Source: Rhodospirillaceae bacterium (GTDB taxonomy: Bacteria > Pseudomonadota > Alphaproteobacteria > Rhodospirillales > Rhodospirillaceae). Taken from it: 60,394 bases of DNA. This document shows, one piece after another, positions 10,390 to 19,980 of this stretch. The stretch's first letter is position 1. The number at the start of each line of letters is the position of its first letter. The stretch is taken from assembly GCA_009693785.1 (NCBI GenBank), contig SHWP01000014.1, positions 1 to 60,394 on the forward strand. The letters are read 5' to 3'. The notes under the pieces are model-generated. The model ran no database searches and was not told where the DNA came from. It saw nothing but the letters and a program-made list of their open reading frames with translations. The translations under genes were made by a program, and so were the position numbers.

Positions 10390-12324
10390 GTGACGTATTA
10401 CCTCGCCGTATTCATGCCCTTGCTTGGCGCTTTTATCGCGGGCTTTTTTGGCCGCGCCATCGGTGACCGGGGCGCGCATATCGTCACGTGCATGGGGGTT
10501 GGCATTGCGGCGCTGTGCTCGATCCCAATTTTCAATGAAGTCGCCTTAGGCGGCAAAGACACCATCATTCCTATCGCCACATGGCTGTCGTCAGGCACGT
10601 TCGAGGCCAATTGGGCGCTGCGTTACGATACGTTGTCTTCGGTCATGGTGATGACCGTGACTTGCGTCTCCACCCTGATTCACATTTATGCCGTCGGCTA
10701 CATGCATCACGACGATAGCCAGCCGCGCTTCATGGCCTATCTGTCGCTGTTTACATTCGCGATGTTGATGCTGGTGACGGCCGATAACTTGGTCCAACTG
10801 TTCTTCGGCTGGGAAGGGGTGGGGTTGGTCTCCTACCTGCTGATTGGGTTCTGGTTCAAAAAGCCGTCAGCTTGCGCTGCCGCTATCAAGGCTTTCGTGG
10901 TCAACCGCGTTGGTGATTTTGGATTTTTGCTGGGCATCTTTGGCGTGTTCTTCCTGTTCGATGCCGTGAATTTTGATGTCGTGTTTCAAGCCGCACCCTC
11001 CAAAGCCGATGCGACGGTGCATTTCTTCAGCCGCGACTGGCACGCGCTGACCATCATTTGCTTGCTGTTGTTCGTGGGTGCTATGGGCAAGTCAGCGCAG
11101 TTGTTCCTGCACACATGGCTGCCCGATGCCATGGAAGGCCCAACGCCTGTTTCGGCGCTCATCCATGCCGCGACCATGGTCACGGCGGGCGTGTTCTTGG
11201 TCGCGCGTATGTCGCCATTGTTTGAATTGGCGCCCGATGCGCTGACGGTCGTCACGCTCATTGGTGCATGTACGGCTTTTTTTGCCGCCACCATTGGCTG
11301 CGTTCAAAACGATATCAAGCGCATCATCGCTTACTCGACGTGTTCGCAGTTGGGCTACATGTTCTTTGCTTGCGGTGTTTCGGCCTATCAGGCGGGCATT
11401 TTCCACCTTATGACCCATGCGTGGTTCAAGGCGCTGTTGTTCCTAAGCGCCGGGTCGGTAATCCACGCCATGTCGGACGAGCAAGACATCCGCCGCATGG
11501 GTGGGATTTGGAAGAAAATCCCTTTCACCTACACGGTGATGTGGATTGGTAGCTTAGCCTTGGCAGGTATTCCGTTCTTTGCCGGCTACTACTCCAAGGA
11601 CATGATCCTAGAGGTGGCCTATGGCGCTGGCACACCGGTTGGACGTTTGGCGTTCATCCTGGGCATCGCAGCAGCCTTCATGACCGCATTTTATTCATGG
11701 CGTCTGTTGTTCCTCACATTCCATGGCAAGCCGCGTGCTGACCATCACACCATGGAGCACGTCCACGAAAGCCCGCTGATCATGACCATCCCGCTAGCGG
11801 GCTTGGCCTTGGGCGCGCTGTTCGCGGGTTATTTGGGCCACGAGGTCTTCATCGGCGAGGCGCGAGCGGAATTTTGGCGCGAGGCCATCCGCGTCGTTGA
11901 AGGCCGCGATGCGATCGAGGCTGGCCATCATGTGCCCGGTTGGGTGGTGGCAGCGCCCCTGGTCGTCAGTTTCGCAGGCATTCTGCTTGCCTATTTCCTT
12001 TATATCCGCCGCACCGATTTGCCCGCCAAAATCGCGGCTGCGTTCCCCGGTGTGTACGAGTTCCTACTCAACAAGTGGTACTTCGACGAACTGTACGACA
12101 TGATTTTCACCAAGAACGTCTTCCGTTTCGGCAAGTGGTTCTGGAAGGGCGGCGATACCTACATCATTGACGGTTATGGTCCCGATGGCCTGTCCGCCCT
12201 TGTCGTGCGCGCGGCCAAACGCCTGGGCTCGGTACAGTCGGGTTATCTTTATCACTATGCCTTCGCCATGATCGTTGGCATTGCGATTTTCGTGACATGG
12301 TTTGTCGCGGGCGGAGCGGGCTAA
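10390..12324 (+). CDS. nuoL: NADH-quinone oxidoreductase subunit L
   Basis: A 644-residue antiporter-like subunit at the distal end of the membrane arm, with about 16 helices including the long lateral C-terminal helix. The FFGWEGVGLVSYLLIGFW and LPDAMEGPTPVSALIHAATM motifs carry the proton-channel Glu and Lys. The start is GTG at 10390, seven bases after nuoK. Length is normal. Confidence 0.95.
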   Translation: MTYYLAVFMPLLGAFIAGFFGRAIGDRGAHIVTCMGVGIAALCSIPIFNEVALGGKDTIIPIATWLSSGTFEANWALRYDTLSSVMVMTVTCVSTLIHIYAVGYMHHDDSQPRFMAYLSLFTFAMLMLVTADNLVQLFFGWEGVGLVSYLLIGFWFKKPSACAAAIKAFVVNRVGDFGFLLGIFGVFFLFDAVNFDVVFQAAPSKADATVHFFSRDWHALTIICLLLFVGAMGKSAQLFLHTWLPDAMEGPTPVSALIHAATMVTAGVFLVARMSPLFELAPDALTVVTLIGACTAFFAATIGCVQNDIKRIIAYSTCSQLGYMFFACGVSAYQAGIFHLMTHAWFKALLFLSAGSVIHAMSDEQDIRRMGGIWKKIPFTYTVMWIGSLALAGIPFFAGYYSKDMILEVAYGAGTPVGRLAFILGIAAAFMTAFYSWRLLFLTFHGKPRADHHTMEHVHESPLIMTIPLAGLALGALFAGYLGHEVFIGEARAEFWREAIRVVEGRDAIEAGHHVPGWVVAAPLVVSFAGILLAYFLYIRRTDLPAKIAAAFPGVYEFLLNKWYFDELYDMIFTKNVFRFGKWFWKGGDTYIIDGYGPDGLSALVVRAAKRLGSVQSGYLYHYAFAMIVGIAIFVTWFVAGGAG

Positions 12325-12327
12325 GCC

Positions 12328-13890
12328 ATGAACGCTTTAGTCGCATTCCTCGACGATTTACCGATCCTCTCGGTCATCACGTTCCTGCCCATTGTCGGCA
12401 GCCTGATCATTCTCTCCATTCGTGGCGAGGAAACGGTGGTGGCGCAACAGTCACGCCAGGTGGCGTTGCTGGTGACAGGCACAACTTTCCTACTCTCACT
12501 CGTCATTTGGTTTGGTTTCGACCCCAGCACGGCAGCCTTCCAGTTCGAAGAGAAGGTCGAGTGGCTGCCGCAATACAAAATAGCCTACCGCATGGGGGTT
12601 GATGGCATTTCCATGCCATTCGTGTTGCTCTCGACATTCCTCATGCCCATCTGCGTGTTGGCGAGCTGGCATGCCATCGACAAGATGGTTCGCGAATATA
12701 TGATCGCATTCCTTGTTCTTGAAACCATGATGGTGGGCATGTTCTGTGCCCTCGACATGGTACTGTTCTATGTGTTCTTCGAGGGCGTGCTGATCCCGAT
12801 GTTCCTGATCATCGGCATCTGGGGTGGCGGCCGGCGCGTGTATTCGGCGTTTAAATTCTTCCTCTACACACTCACAGGTTCAGTCCTGCTCTTGGTGGCT
12901 ATGCTGGCCATGTATATCCAGGCGGGCACGACCGATATCCCAACCCTGATGGCAACCAAGTTCGCAACCGACATGCAGATGTGGCTGTGGTTGGGTATGT
13001 TTGCCTCGTTTGCCGTCAAGGTGCCGATGTGGCCGGTGCATACCTGGTTGCCTGATGCTCACGTCGATGCGCCCACGGCGGGCTCGGTCATCCTGGCGGG
13101 CGTGTTGCTGAAAATGGGCGGATACGGCTTCTTGCGGCTGTCCATGCCCCTGCTGCCCGATGCTAGTGTGTACTTCACGCCTATGGTCTATGTGCTTTCG
13201 ATTATAGCGGTAATTTACACATCGCTGGTGGCCTTGGTGCAGGAGGACATGAAAAAGCTCATCGCTTATTCATCCGTCGCCCACATGGGCTTTGTAACCA
13301 TCGGTATTTTCACCGCCACGAAGCAGGGCGTTGAGGGCGCGATTTTCCAAATGCTCTCGCATGGCGTTGTCTCTGGCGCGTTGTTCCTGTGCGTCGGCGT
13401 GGTTTATGACCGCCTGCACACCCGTGAAATTTCCCGCTACGGCGGGCTCGTCAACAACATGCCGAAGTACGCCTTTGCCTTCATGATATTCATGCTGGCC
13501 TCGGTAGGACTGCCCGGCACATCGGGTTTCGTTGGCGAGTTCCTGGTGTTGGCGGGCGCGTTCCAAGTGAACACCTGGGTTTCGCTGCTGGCTGCGACGG
13601 GCGTGGTTCTCGGCGCGGCCTACATGCTCTACCTCTATCGCCGCGTCGTGTATGGCGAGCTGACCAAGGACGATGTCAAAGCCATGCTCGATCTAGATAC
13701 CCGCGAGATCGCGATTTTTGCGCCCATCATACTGGCGGTTATGTGGATGGGCGTTTACCCGCTGCCAGTGCTTGATGTCATGAGCGTGTCGGTTGACAAC
13801 TTGCTCGAGCACTACAACGCCGCCGCTGCCGCGCATAAAGCTGCGTCCGTGCCAGCCTTGGCAGACTACGTCGTGGCATTGTTGAAATAG
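12328..13890 (+). CDS. nuoM: NADH-quinone oxidoreductase subunit M
   Basis: A 520-residue antiporter-like proton-pumping subunit. Recognisable are [12 protein letters not shown], the [18 protein letters not shown] segment with the channel Glu, and [22 protein letters not shown]. The start is three bases after the nuoL stop. It is intact. Confidence 0.95.
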   Translation: MNALVAFLDDLPILSVITFLPIVGSLIILSIRGEETVVAQQSRQVALLVTGTTFLLSLVIWFGFDPSTAAFQFEEKVEWLPQYKIAYRMGVDGISMPFVLLSTFLMPICVLASWHAIDKMVREYMIAFLVLETMMVGMFCALDMVLFYVFFEGVLIPMFLIIGIWGGGRRVYSAFKFFLYTLTGSVLLLVAMLAMYIQAGTTDIPTLMATKFATDMQMWLWLGMFASFAVKVPMWPVHTWLPDAHVDAPTAGSVILAGVLLKMGGYGFLRLSMPLLPDASVYFTPMVYVLSIIAVIYTSLVALVQEDMKKLIAYSSVAHMGFVTIGIFTATKQGVEGAIFQMLSHGVVSGALFLCVGVVYDRLHTREISRYGGLVNNMPKYAFAFMIFMLASVGLPGTSGFVGEFLVLAGAFQVNTWVSLLAATGVVLGAAYMLYLYRRVVYGELTKDDVKAMLDLDTREIAIFAPIILAVMWMGVYPLPVLDVMSVSVDNLLEHYNAAAAAHKAASVPALADYVVALLK

Positions 13891-13901
13891 GAAACGCAGC
13901 A

Positions 13902-15344
13902 ATGACCGCAATGCCCAACCTTGTTCCTGCGTATCCCGAAATGCTCCTGGCAATTGCTGGCATGGCGCTGTTGATGATTGGCGTCTTCCGCAAACAAGAT
14001 TCCACCGGCCTTTTGACCTGGCTATCGGTCTTCGCCATGGCTGGGGCCGCGGCATTGATCGTCAATGGGCCGCAGGGCCCTGTAAAAACGTTTAGCGACA
14101 TGTTCGTCGTCAATGCGTTCACGTCATTTGCCAAGCTGCTCACGTTATCGGGCGCGGCCATCTCATTGTTGCTCATCAATTCATGGGTCCGCAAAGAACA
14201 AATCGCCCGCTCCGAACTTCCCATCATTGTGCTGTTCGCCACCCTGGGCATGTTGATGATGATTTCGGCAAACGATTTCATCTCGCTTTACGTGGGCCTC
14301 GAGCTGCAAAGCTTGGCGCTCTACGTCTTGGCAGCCTACCATCGCAATAATTTGCGCTCGACTGAAGCTGGCGTGAAATATTTCGTGCTCGGTGCATTGG
14401 CGTCGGGCTTGCTGCTGTATGGATCGTCGTTGATCTATGGATTTGGCGGCACCACTTCTTTTGATGGTCTTGCGGCTGCCATGGCCTCCGCGCCCGAACA
14501 CCATGTTGGGGTGATCATTGGTATTGTTTTTGTGATCTCAGGTATGGCGTTCAAGGTATCGGCAGTACCATTCCACATGTGGACGCCTGATGTGTACGAG
14601 GGCGCACCCACACCTATCACGGCATTCTTCTCGGTGGCGCCCAAGGTCGCGGCCCTATCGTTGTTCTTACAGGTCTTGGCCGGGCCCTTCGCGCCGCTCA
14701 TTGGGCAATGGCAGCAAGTGCTGGTTTTTGTCTCGGTTATGTCGATGGGCTGGGGCGCTGTCGCCGCTGTCGCACAAACCAACATCAAACGGCTGATGGC
14801 TTATAGCTCCATCGGCCATGTGGGCTACGCCCTTATCGGCTTGGCCGTCGGCACCAGCGATGGTGCGCGCGGCATGCTGTTTTACATGCTGATCTATGTC
14901 TTTATGAATCTCGGCACCTTTGCGGTCATCTTGTCGATGCGCGTCAAAGGCAGGGCCGTCGAGGACATTAAAGATTTATCTGGCATTGGTAAGACGAACA
15001 AGGGCATGGCCCTCGCCCTGTCCATATTGATGTTTTCCACGGCCGGCATCCCGCCCTTGGCTGGGTTTTGGGGAAAGTATTTCATTTTTCAGGCGGCCAT
15101 CGAAGCGGGCATGGTGTCGCTCGCTGTGTTTGGATTGCTCGCCAGCGTTATCGCGGCATTCTATTACTGGCGGCTTGTCAAGATCATGTACTTTGACGCC
15201 TCAGGCGATGCCTTTGATGCACCCGATACGGCAACTGGGCTGATCATGACCGCTTGTAGCGCGCTCATGGTTGTATTGTTCATTGTCTCGGCCCCGTTCA
15301 TCGACGCTGCTGACGTCGCCGCCAAAGCATTATCGTTCGGCTAA
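13902..15344 (+). CDS. nuoN: NADH-quinone oxidoreductase subunit N
   Basis: A 480-residue third antiporter-like subunit, the last complex I gene. Present are the FISLYVGLELQSLALYVLAAY region with its channel Glu, the FHMWTPDVYEGAPTPITAFF loop and the GIPPLAGFWGKYFIF segment. The next gene, birA, follows after 12 bases on the same strand, so the operon may continue. Confidence 0.95.
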   Translation: MTAMPNLVPAYPEMLLAIAGMALLMIGVFRKQDSTGLLTWLSVFAMAGAAALIVNGPQGPVKTFSDMFVVNAFTSFAKLLTLSGAAISLLLINSWVRKEQIARSELPIIVLFATLGMLMMISANDFISLYVGLELQSLALYVLAAYHRNNLRSTEAGVKYFVLGALASGLLLYGSSLIYGFGGTTSFDGLAAAMASAPEHHVGVIIGIVFVISGMAFKVSAVPFHMWTPDVYEGAPTPITAFFSVAPKVAALSLFLQVLAGPFAPLIGQWQQVLVFVSVMSMGWGAVAAVAQTNIKRLMAYSSIGHVGYALIGLAVGTSDGARGMLFYMLIYVFMNLGTFAVILSMRVKGRAVEDIKDLSGIGKTNKGMALALSILMFSTAGIPPLAGFWGKYFIFQAAIEAGMVSLAVFGLLASVIAAFYYWRLVKIMYFDASGDAFDAPDTATGLIMTACSALMVVLFIVSAPFIDAADVAAKALSFG

Positions 15345-15356
15345 GGGGCATCGGGC

Positions 15357-16160
15357 GTGGCCCACGCCCGCATCACCAGCACACACTCGCCCGCGCATAT
15401 CCGCCTTCCGCAAGGCTGGCGGCTGATGGCATTCGACAACCTCGACAGTACAAACACAGCCTTGCGCCGCATGGTCGAGGCTGGGACCGAGGCAGCCGAG
15501 GGGCTAATCGTTACGGCGAAATCCCAATCCGCCGGGCGGGGCCGGAGTGGCCGGATTTGGTCGAGTCCTCCCGGTAATTTATATGCCTCGGTCGTTGTGG
15601 CTGGGCCAGAAGAGCAATCACGCGCTCCCGAACTTGGGTTTGTCGCAGCTGTTGCCGTCATCGCCGCGATCCAATCGTTGCTGCCCGACCATGCCTCCGA
15701 TGCGGTCTTGCGCTGCAAATGGCCCAACGATGTCCTTTTCGAAGGTGCGAAGGTCAGTGGTATTTTGCTCGAAACAGCGGATGCGCCCGAAGCCAGTCTG
15801 CCTTTTGTTATTATTGGCGTTGGCATCAATCTCATGCCTGTTGAGGTTGCGGAGGCGATGTACCCCATCACGTCTCTGGCCGAGCATGGCAGACGCGTTA
15901 CTCCCACTCAGGCCCTAGAAGCGCACTGCCGCCAGCTTGCCCACCATCTCGATATTTGGCGCAGGGGTGGTTTTGGCCCGATCCGCGAACTTTGGCTGGA
16001 TCATGCCGAAGGGTTGGATGAGCCAATCACCGTGAAGTTACACAACGAAACGATCACCGGGCGGTTCACCGGCCTTGACGCCGATGGGGCGCTTATGGTG
16101 GAGCAAACCCCGGGCAACTCGCGCCGCATTCTGGCAGGCGATGTTATGGCCACAGGATAA
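15357..16160 (+). CDS. birA: biotin--[acetyl-CoA-carboxylase] ligase (no HTH domain)
   Basis: Transfers biotin via biotinyl-AMP to the carboxyl-carrier protein of acetyl-CoA carboxylase. The catalytic domain shows FDNLDSTN, the adenylate loop GRGRSGRIWSSPPGNLY and KWPNDVLF; the C-terminal SH3-like domain ends the protein. There is no N-terminal helix-turn-helix, so it is a plain ligase rather than the E. coli ligase-repressor. The GTG start at 15357 gives 267 residues; ATG 15426 would be shorter by 23. Confidence 0.92.
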   Translation: MAHARITSTHSPAHIRLPQGWRLMAFDNLDSTNTALRRMVEAGTEAAEGLIVTAKSQSAGRGRSGRIWSSPPGNLYASVVVAGPEEQSRAPELGFVAAVAVIAAIQSLLPDHASDAVLRCKWPNDVLFEGAKVSGILLETADAPEASLPFVIIGVGINLMPVEVAEAMYPITSLAEHGRRVTPTQALEAHCRQLAHHLDIWRRGGFGPIRELWLDHAEGLDEPITVKLHNETITGRFTGLDADGALMVEQTPGNSRRILAGDVMATG

Positions 16161-16167
16161 TTATTTC

Positions 16168-16944
16168 ATGCTGCTTGCGATTGACTGCGGAAATACCAAC
16201 ATCGTCTTTGCCGTGTTCGACGGCGAGGTGTTGCGCGGCCAATGGCGCGCGGCCACAAAAACCGACAAGACTGCCGATGAATTCGGCATATGGCTGACAC
16301 AAGTCATGCAGCATGATGGCGTTGCGGCCGCGAACATCGATGCGGCGATTATTGCTTCTGTCGTGCCAGCCAGAAATTTTGACTTAGGAAAATTGTGCGA
16401 AAAGTATTTCAAATGTAAGCCGCGCTTTATTGGTGAGCCGGGGCTTGATTTGGGTGCGGAAATCAAGATCGACAACCCTCGCGAGGTTGGTGCCGATCGA
16501 GTGGTTAATGTCATCGCAGCCCACGCTCAATTTGAAGGGCCATCAATTGTGATAGATTTTGGTACGGCGACCACGTTTGACGTGGTTGATGCCGCAGGGG
16601 CCTATTGCGGTGGCGTCATCGCACCCGGTATCAACCTCAGCATGGAAGCGCTGCACATGGCTACGGCATTGCTGCCACGCATTCCGGTCAAGCACCCAGG
16701 CAATGCGCCCGTGGTGGGCACGTCTACCATTGCCGCCATGACCTCAGGAGTATTTTGGGGCTATATCGGCCTGATCGAAGGGCTAGTAGCTCGCATTAAG
16801 GCCGAGCGCGGTGGGAACTTGAAGGTGATCGCAACGGGCGGCCTTGCGCCGCTGTTTGCTGAAGCAACCAAGGCCATTGATCATATCAATGGTGATCTGA
16901 CCTTACGCGGCCTTCTGGCCGTGCACCGGCGAAATAGCCCATGA
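16168..16944 (+). CDS. coaX: type III pantothenate kinase
   Basis: Catalyses the first step of coenzyme A synthesis, phosphorylating pantothenate. The ASKHA-fold protein of 258 residues begins MLLAIDCGNTNIVFAVFD (phosphate-1 loop with its Asp), then has GADRVVN near residue 110 and the DFGTATTFDVVD phosphate-2 motif. The frame is open upstream inside birA, but ATG 16168 places the motif at residue 1, as in the family. The stop overlaps the RNase J start by four bases. Confidence 0.95.
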   Translation: MLLAIDCGNTNIVFAVFDGEVLRGQWRAATKTDKTADEFGIWLTQVMQHDGVAAANIDAAIIASVVPARNFDLGKLCEKYFKCKPRFIGEPGLDLGAEIKIDNPREVGADRVVNVIAAHAQFEGPSIVIDFGTATTFDVVDAAGAYCGGVIAPGINLSMEALHMATALLPRIPVKHPGNAPVVGTSTIAAMTSGVFWGYIGLIEGLVARIKAERGGNLKVIATGGLAPLFAEATKAIDHINGDLTLRGLLAVHRRNSP

Positions 16945-18644
16945 ATCGCATGAGCGCCCAAACCGCGGCGAACTGGTCGATCCCCGAGGGGTTAGACAAG
17001 GGGTTGTGGTTCATTCCGCTGGGTGGTGCTGGCGAGATCGGCATGAACATGAACTTGTTCGGCTGCGATGGCCGCTGGCTCATGATCGATTGCGGCATCA
17101 CCTTTGGCGACGACACCGTGCCTGGCATCGACGTGGTCATGCCTGACCCCAGTTTCATTGCCGAGCGCCGGGAGAAACTTGATGGCCTCGTGGTTACCCA
17201 CGCCCATGAAGATCACCTCGGCGCAGTGGCTTATTTGTGGCCGCAGTTGCAGTGCCCGGTTTATGCGACACCGTTTGCGGCAGAGTTTCTCAAGGCCAAA
17301 TTGACCGAGGCGGGTCTGGTTGACGAAGTAATGGTTCACGTTCTACCGCTCAGCGGCCAGGCCAAAATCGGTCCGTTCGAGGTGGAGTTTGTGACGCTCA
17401 CTCACTCAATCCCTGAGCCCAATGCGGTTGTCATCCGTACACCCCACGGCGCGATCTTTCATACGGGCGATTGGAAGTTCGATCCCGATCCGTTGATCGG
17501 CGAGGTGAGTGATTTCAAAAAACTCGAAGCCCTCGGCCGTGAAGACATATTGGCGCTGGTCGGCGATTCCACCAACGTCTTCACCGAAGGTGAGGCGGGG
17601 TCCGAGCGCGGTGTGCGTGATTCACTAGTCACGCTATTTGGGCGTTATACCGGGCGCATCGCAGTGGGGTGCTTTTCCTCCAACGTGGCCCGGCTCGATA
17701 GTATTGCCCACGCCGCTGAAGCGAACGGCAGACACGTGGCTCTGGTTGGGCAATCACTGTGGCGGATTGTCGAGACCTCGCGCAAGACAGGTTACATCTC
17801 GCGCAATGCCAAGTTCTACGAAGCCGAGGAAGCTGCGCATTTCCCGCGCGATAAGGTTGTTTATATTTGTACTGGCAGCCAAGGCGAGGGCCGGGCTGCC
17901 TTGATGCGCATTGCGTTTGACCAACACCCGGACGTGGTGTTGGAAAAGGGCGATGTGGTGGTATTCTCCTCGCGTGTGATTCCCGGCAACGAACAAGCCG
18001 TGCATAAGGTGCAGAACCAGCTTATTCGCCTTGGCGTCGAAATTGTGACCTGGCGGGATGAGGACATTCACGTCTCTGGCCATCCGGCGCGCGACGAACT
18101 GCGGCGCATGTACGGCCTGATCCGCCCTCGCATCGCGATTCCGGTGCATGGCGAACTCATGCATATGAATGCCCATGCCAAGTTGGCTGAAGAGTGCCAA
18201 GTTCCTCAAGCGGTATTGGTTGAAAACGGCGCCGCGTTGAAATTCGCTGATGGGCGGGCAGAGGTGATGGGTAATGTGTGGAGCGGGCGACTAGCCTGGC
18301 TTGATGGCCGTACGGTGGCCCTGAACGACCCCATCATCAAAGAGCGCAAAAAATTGCTTTTTGAAGGCGCTGTGGTGGTGTCGGTAGCGCTAGATGAAGA
18401 TGGCCTCGCCGATGACCCGCAAGTGACGCTGCTTGGCATTGGCGATCCGCTCGAAAACAAAGGCTTTAAAGGTAAAGACGGGCGCGACTGGGACTGGGTA
18501 GTGTCCAACGCAATTGAACGTCTGCCCAAGAAGGCCAGACGCGATGATGCCGTGATTGAAGAAGCCGTGCGCTCGGCAGTGCGCAAGGTATTCGCACCGA
18601 CCGGGCGCAAACCTCTGGTGAAAGTCCACATATCACTGGTTTAG
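16941..18644 (+). CDS. rnj: ribonuclease J
   Basis: A 567-residue metallo-beta-lactamase/beta-CASP ribonuclease used in RNA decay and rRNA processing. The zinc-binding motif THAHEDH is at residues 86-92, followed by THSIPEPNA, HTGDWKFD and SGHPARDEL (beta-CASP motifs), then a C-terminal domain. Placement after birA-coaX in the nuo neighbourhood is conserved in alphaproteobacteria. Its start overlaps coaX (ATGA). Confidence 0.93.
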   Translation: MNRMSAQTAANWSIPEGLDKGLWFIPLGGAGEIGMNMNLFGCDGRWLMIDCGITFGDDTVPGIDVVMPDPSFIAERREKLDGLVVTHAHEDHLGAVAYLWPQLQCPVYATPFAAEFLKAKLTEAGLVDEVMVHVLPLSGQAKIGPFEVEFVTLTHSIPEPNAVVIRTPHGAIFHTGDWKFDPDPLIGEVSDFKKLEALGREDILALVGDSTNVFTEGEAGSERGVRDSLVTLFGRYTGRIAVGCFSSNVARLDSIAHAAEANGRHVALVGQSLWRIVETSRKTGYISRNAKFYEAEEAAHFPRDKVVYICTGSQGEGRAALMRIAFDQHPDVVLEKGDVVVFSSRVIPGNEQAVHKVQNQLIRLGVEIVTWRDEDIHVSGHPARDELRRMYGLIRPRIAIPVHGELMHMNAHAKLAEECQVPQAVLVENGAALKFADGRAEVMGNVWSGRLAWLDGRTVALNDPIIKERKKLLFEGAVVVSVALDEDGLADDPQVTLLGIGDPLENKGFKGKDGRDWDWVVSNAIERLPKKARRDDAVIEEAVRSAVRKVFAPTGRKPLVKVHISLV

Positions 18645-18655
18645 CCGAGTGCGGT

Positions 18656-18681
18656 GCCCTAAATGAGAGGGCTGTTTTATT
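18656..18681 (+). terminator. weak candidate terminator after RNase J
   Basis: GCCCT at 18656-18660 can pair with AGGGC at 18668-18672, followed by TGTTTTATT. The stem is only 5 bp and lies within the 46-base gap before the epimerase gene, so read-through is likely. Confidence 0.3.
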
Positions 18682-18690
18682 GAGGATGTC

Positions 18691-19095
18691 ATGATCGGTC
18701 GCTTAAATCATGTTGCCATAGCCGTACCCGACTTAGCCGCGGCTGCAGCCAACTACCGCGATGTGCTGGGGGCCAAGGTTTCGGCACCCCAAGCGCTACC
18801 AGAACATGGCGTCACGGTGGTGTTCGTCGAGCTTCCCAATGCCAAGATTGAACTGTTGCACCCACTGGGGGCAAATTCACCGATTGCGGCATTCCTTGAG
18901 AAAAACCCATCGGGCGGGATGCATCATGTTTGCTATGAGGTCGACAACATCCTGGCCGCGCGCGATAAATTAAAGGCTGCGGGCAAGCGTGTGTTAGGCG
19001 ATGGGGAGCCAAAAATCGGGGCGCACAATAAACCCGTGTTGTTCTTGCACCCGAAAGATTTTAGCGGCACGTTAGTTGAGATTGAACAGGTCTAG
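18691..19095 (+). CDS. mce: methylmalonyl-CoA epimerase
   Basis: A 134-residue VOC-fold enzyme that interconverts the two epimers of methylmalonyl-CoA in propionyl-CoA metabolism. The N-terminal RLNHVAIAVPDL supplies the first metal-binding His. The second module has GGMHHVCYEVDNI and the end LVEIEQV supplies the final Glu. A GAGG ribosome site precedes ATG 18691. The gene follows RNase J, as in many alphaproteobacteria. Confidence 0.93.
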   Translation: MIGRLNHVAIAVPDLAAAAANYRDVLGAKVSAPQALPEHGVTVVFVELPNAKIELLHPLGANSPIAAFLEKNPSGGMHHVCYEVDNILAARDKLKAAGKRVLGDGEPKIGAHNKPVLFLHPKDFSGTLVEIEQV

Positions 19096-19123
19096 CTTTT
19101 AGCATCCAGAGTTGGGGCCGACA

Positions 19124-19975
19124 GTGCACATTCTTCGAATTACAGCAATTGCGCTGGCAGTTTTTTTGCAAGGTCACAATGCCTCCGCTCAGAACAGCGC
19201 ACCGGCAGAGACACCCATACCGGCCAATGATCGCTTGAATGCGGTAGTCTGGACAATGACAAGCGCTGAGTATGAAGGCACGGTGCGTATGGGGTATGCC
19301 GTGGCCCGTGTTCAACTGGATACTGCTTTAGCAGACAAATCCCGCACTGCCGTGGTCGATCAGGTTGGCGATTTTAGCAAGCTGCCACCGGCGATCATCA
19401 TGGATATCGATGAAACGGTACTCGCCACAGGGCCTTATCAAGTGCGTTTGATGGACGACACGGTGACACGTCCCGCTGATCTTATGGCGCGCTGGGTCGA
19501 AGATGCGAATGCTAAGGCATTGCCAGGCGTTCTGGAGTTCATCGCTTATGCAGAGTCAAGAGGCGTCACTGTTTTCTTTGTCACGAACCGAAACTCCGAA
19601 AAAGAAGCTGCGACGCGCAGGAATTTGGAAACTGTTGGAATTAAACTCCCGACAGATCGCGACACGGTCTTGCTTGAGCGTGAACGGCCAGATTGGACTA
19701 ACGATAAGACCACTCGCCGTGCGTTTGTGGCGGCGACACACCGCGTACTGACGCTGCTGGGCGATGACCTTAACGATTTTATATCGGCCGTTCGTTTGAC
19801 ATCGGCTGAACGCCGCGCTGTTGTGGCGCGGGAGTCCGCAAGATGGGGGCGGGATTGGATTATATTCCCAAATCCCATGTATGGGTCGTGGGAGGGGGCA
19901 GCGATTAATTTCCAATTTCGCGCGCCAGCCGATGATCGCCGCCGGATTAAGAATGAATCGATCCGCGCGGAATAA
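19124..19975 (+). CDS. exported HAD-family acid phosphatase (class B / e(P4)-like)
   Basis: After a signal peptide (residues 1-23, ending NASAQ), the mature protein carries the HAD phosphatase motif MDIDETV, with nucleophile D94 (counting from the GTG) and general acid/base D96. Motif II is FVTNRN and motif III/IV is LLGDDLNDF. This matches the OmpP4/class B acid phosphatase group, which hydrolyses phosphomonoesters such as nucleotides outside the cytoplasm. There is no lipobox Cys. GTG 19124 is preferred; TTG 19112 is also in frame. The substrate is not predictable. Confidence 0.8.
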   Translation: MHILRITAIALAVFLQGHNASAQNSAPAETPIPANDRLNAVVWTMTSAEYEGTVRMGYAVARVQLDTALADKSRTAVVDQVGDFSKLPPAIIMDIDETVLATGPYQVRLMDDTVTRPADLMARWVEDANAKALPGVLEFIAYAESRGVTVFFVTNRNSEKEAATRRNLETVGIKLPTDRDTVLLERERPDWTNDKTTRRAFVAATHRVLTLLGDDLNDFISAVRLTSAERRAVVARESARWGRDWIIFPNPMYGSWEGAAINFQFRAPADDRRRIKNESIRAE

Positions 19976-19980
19976 TTTCG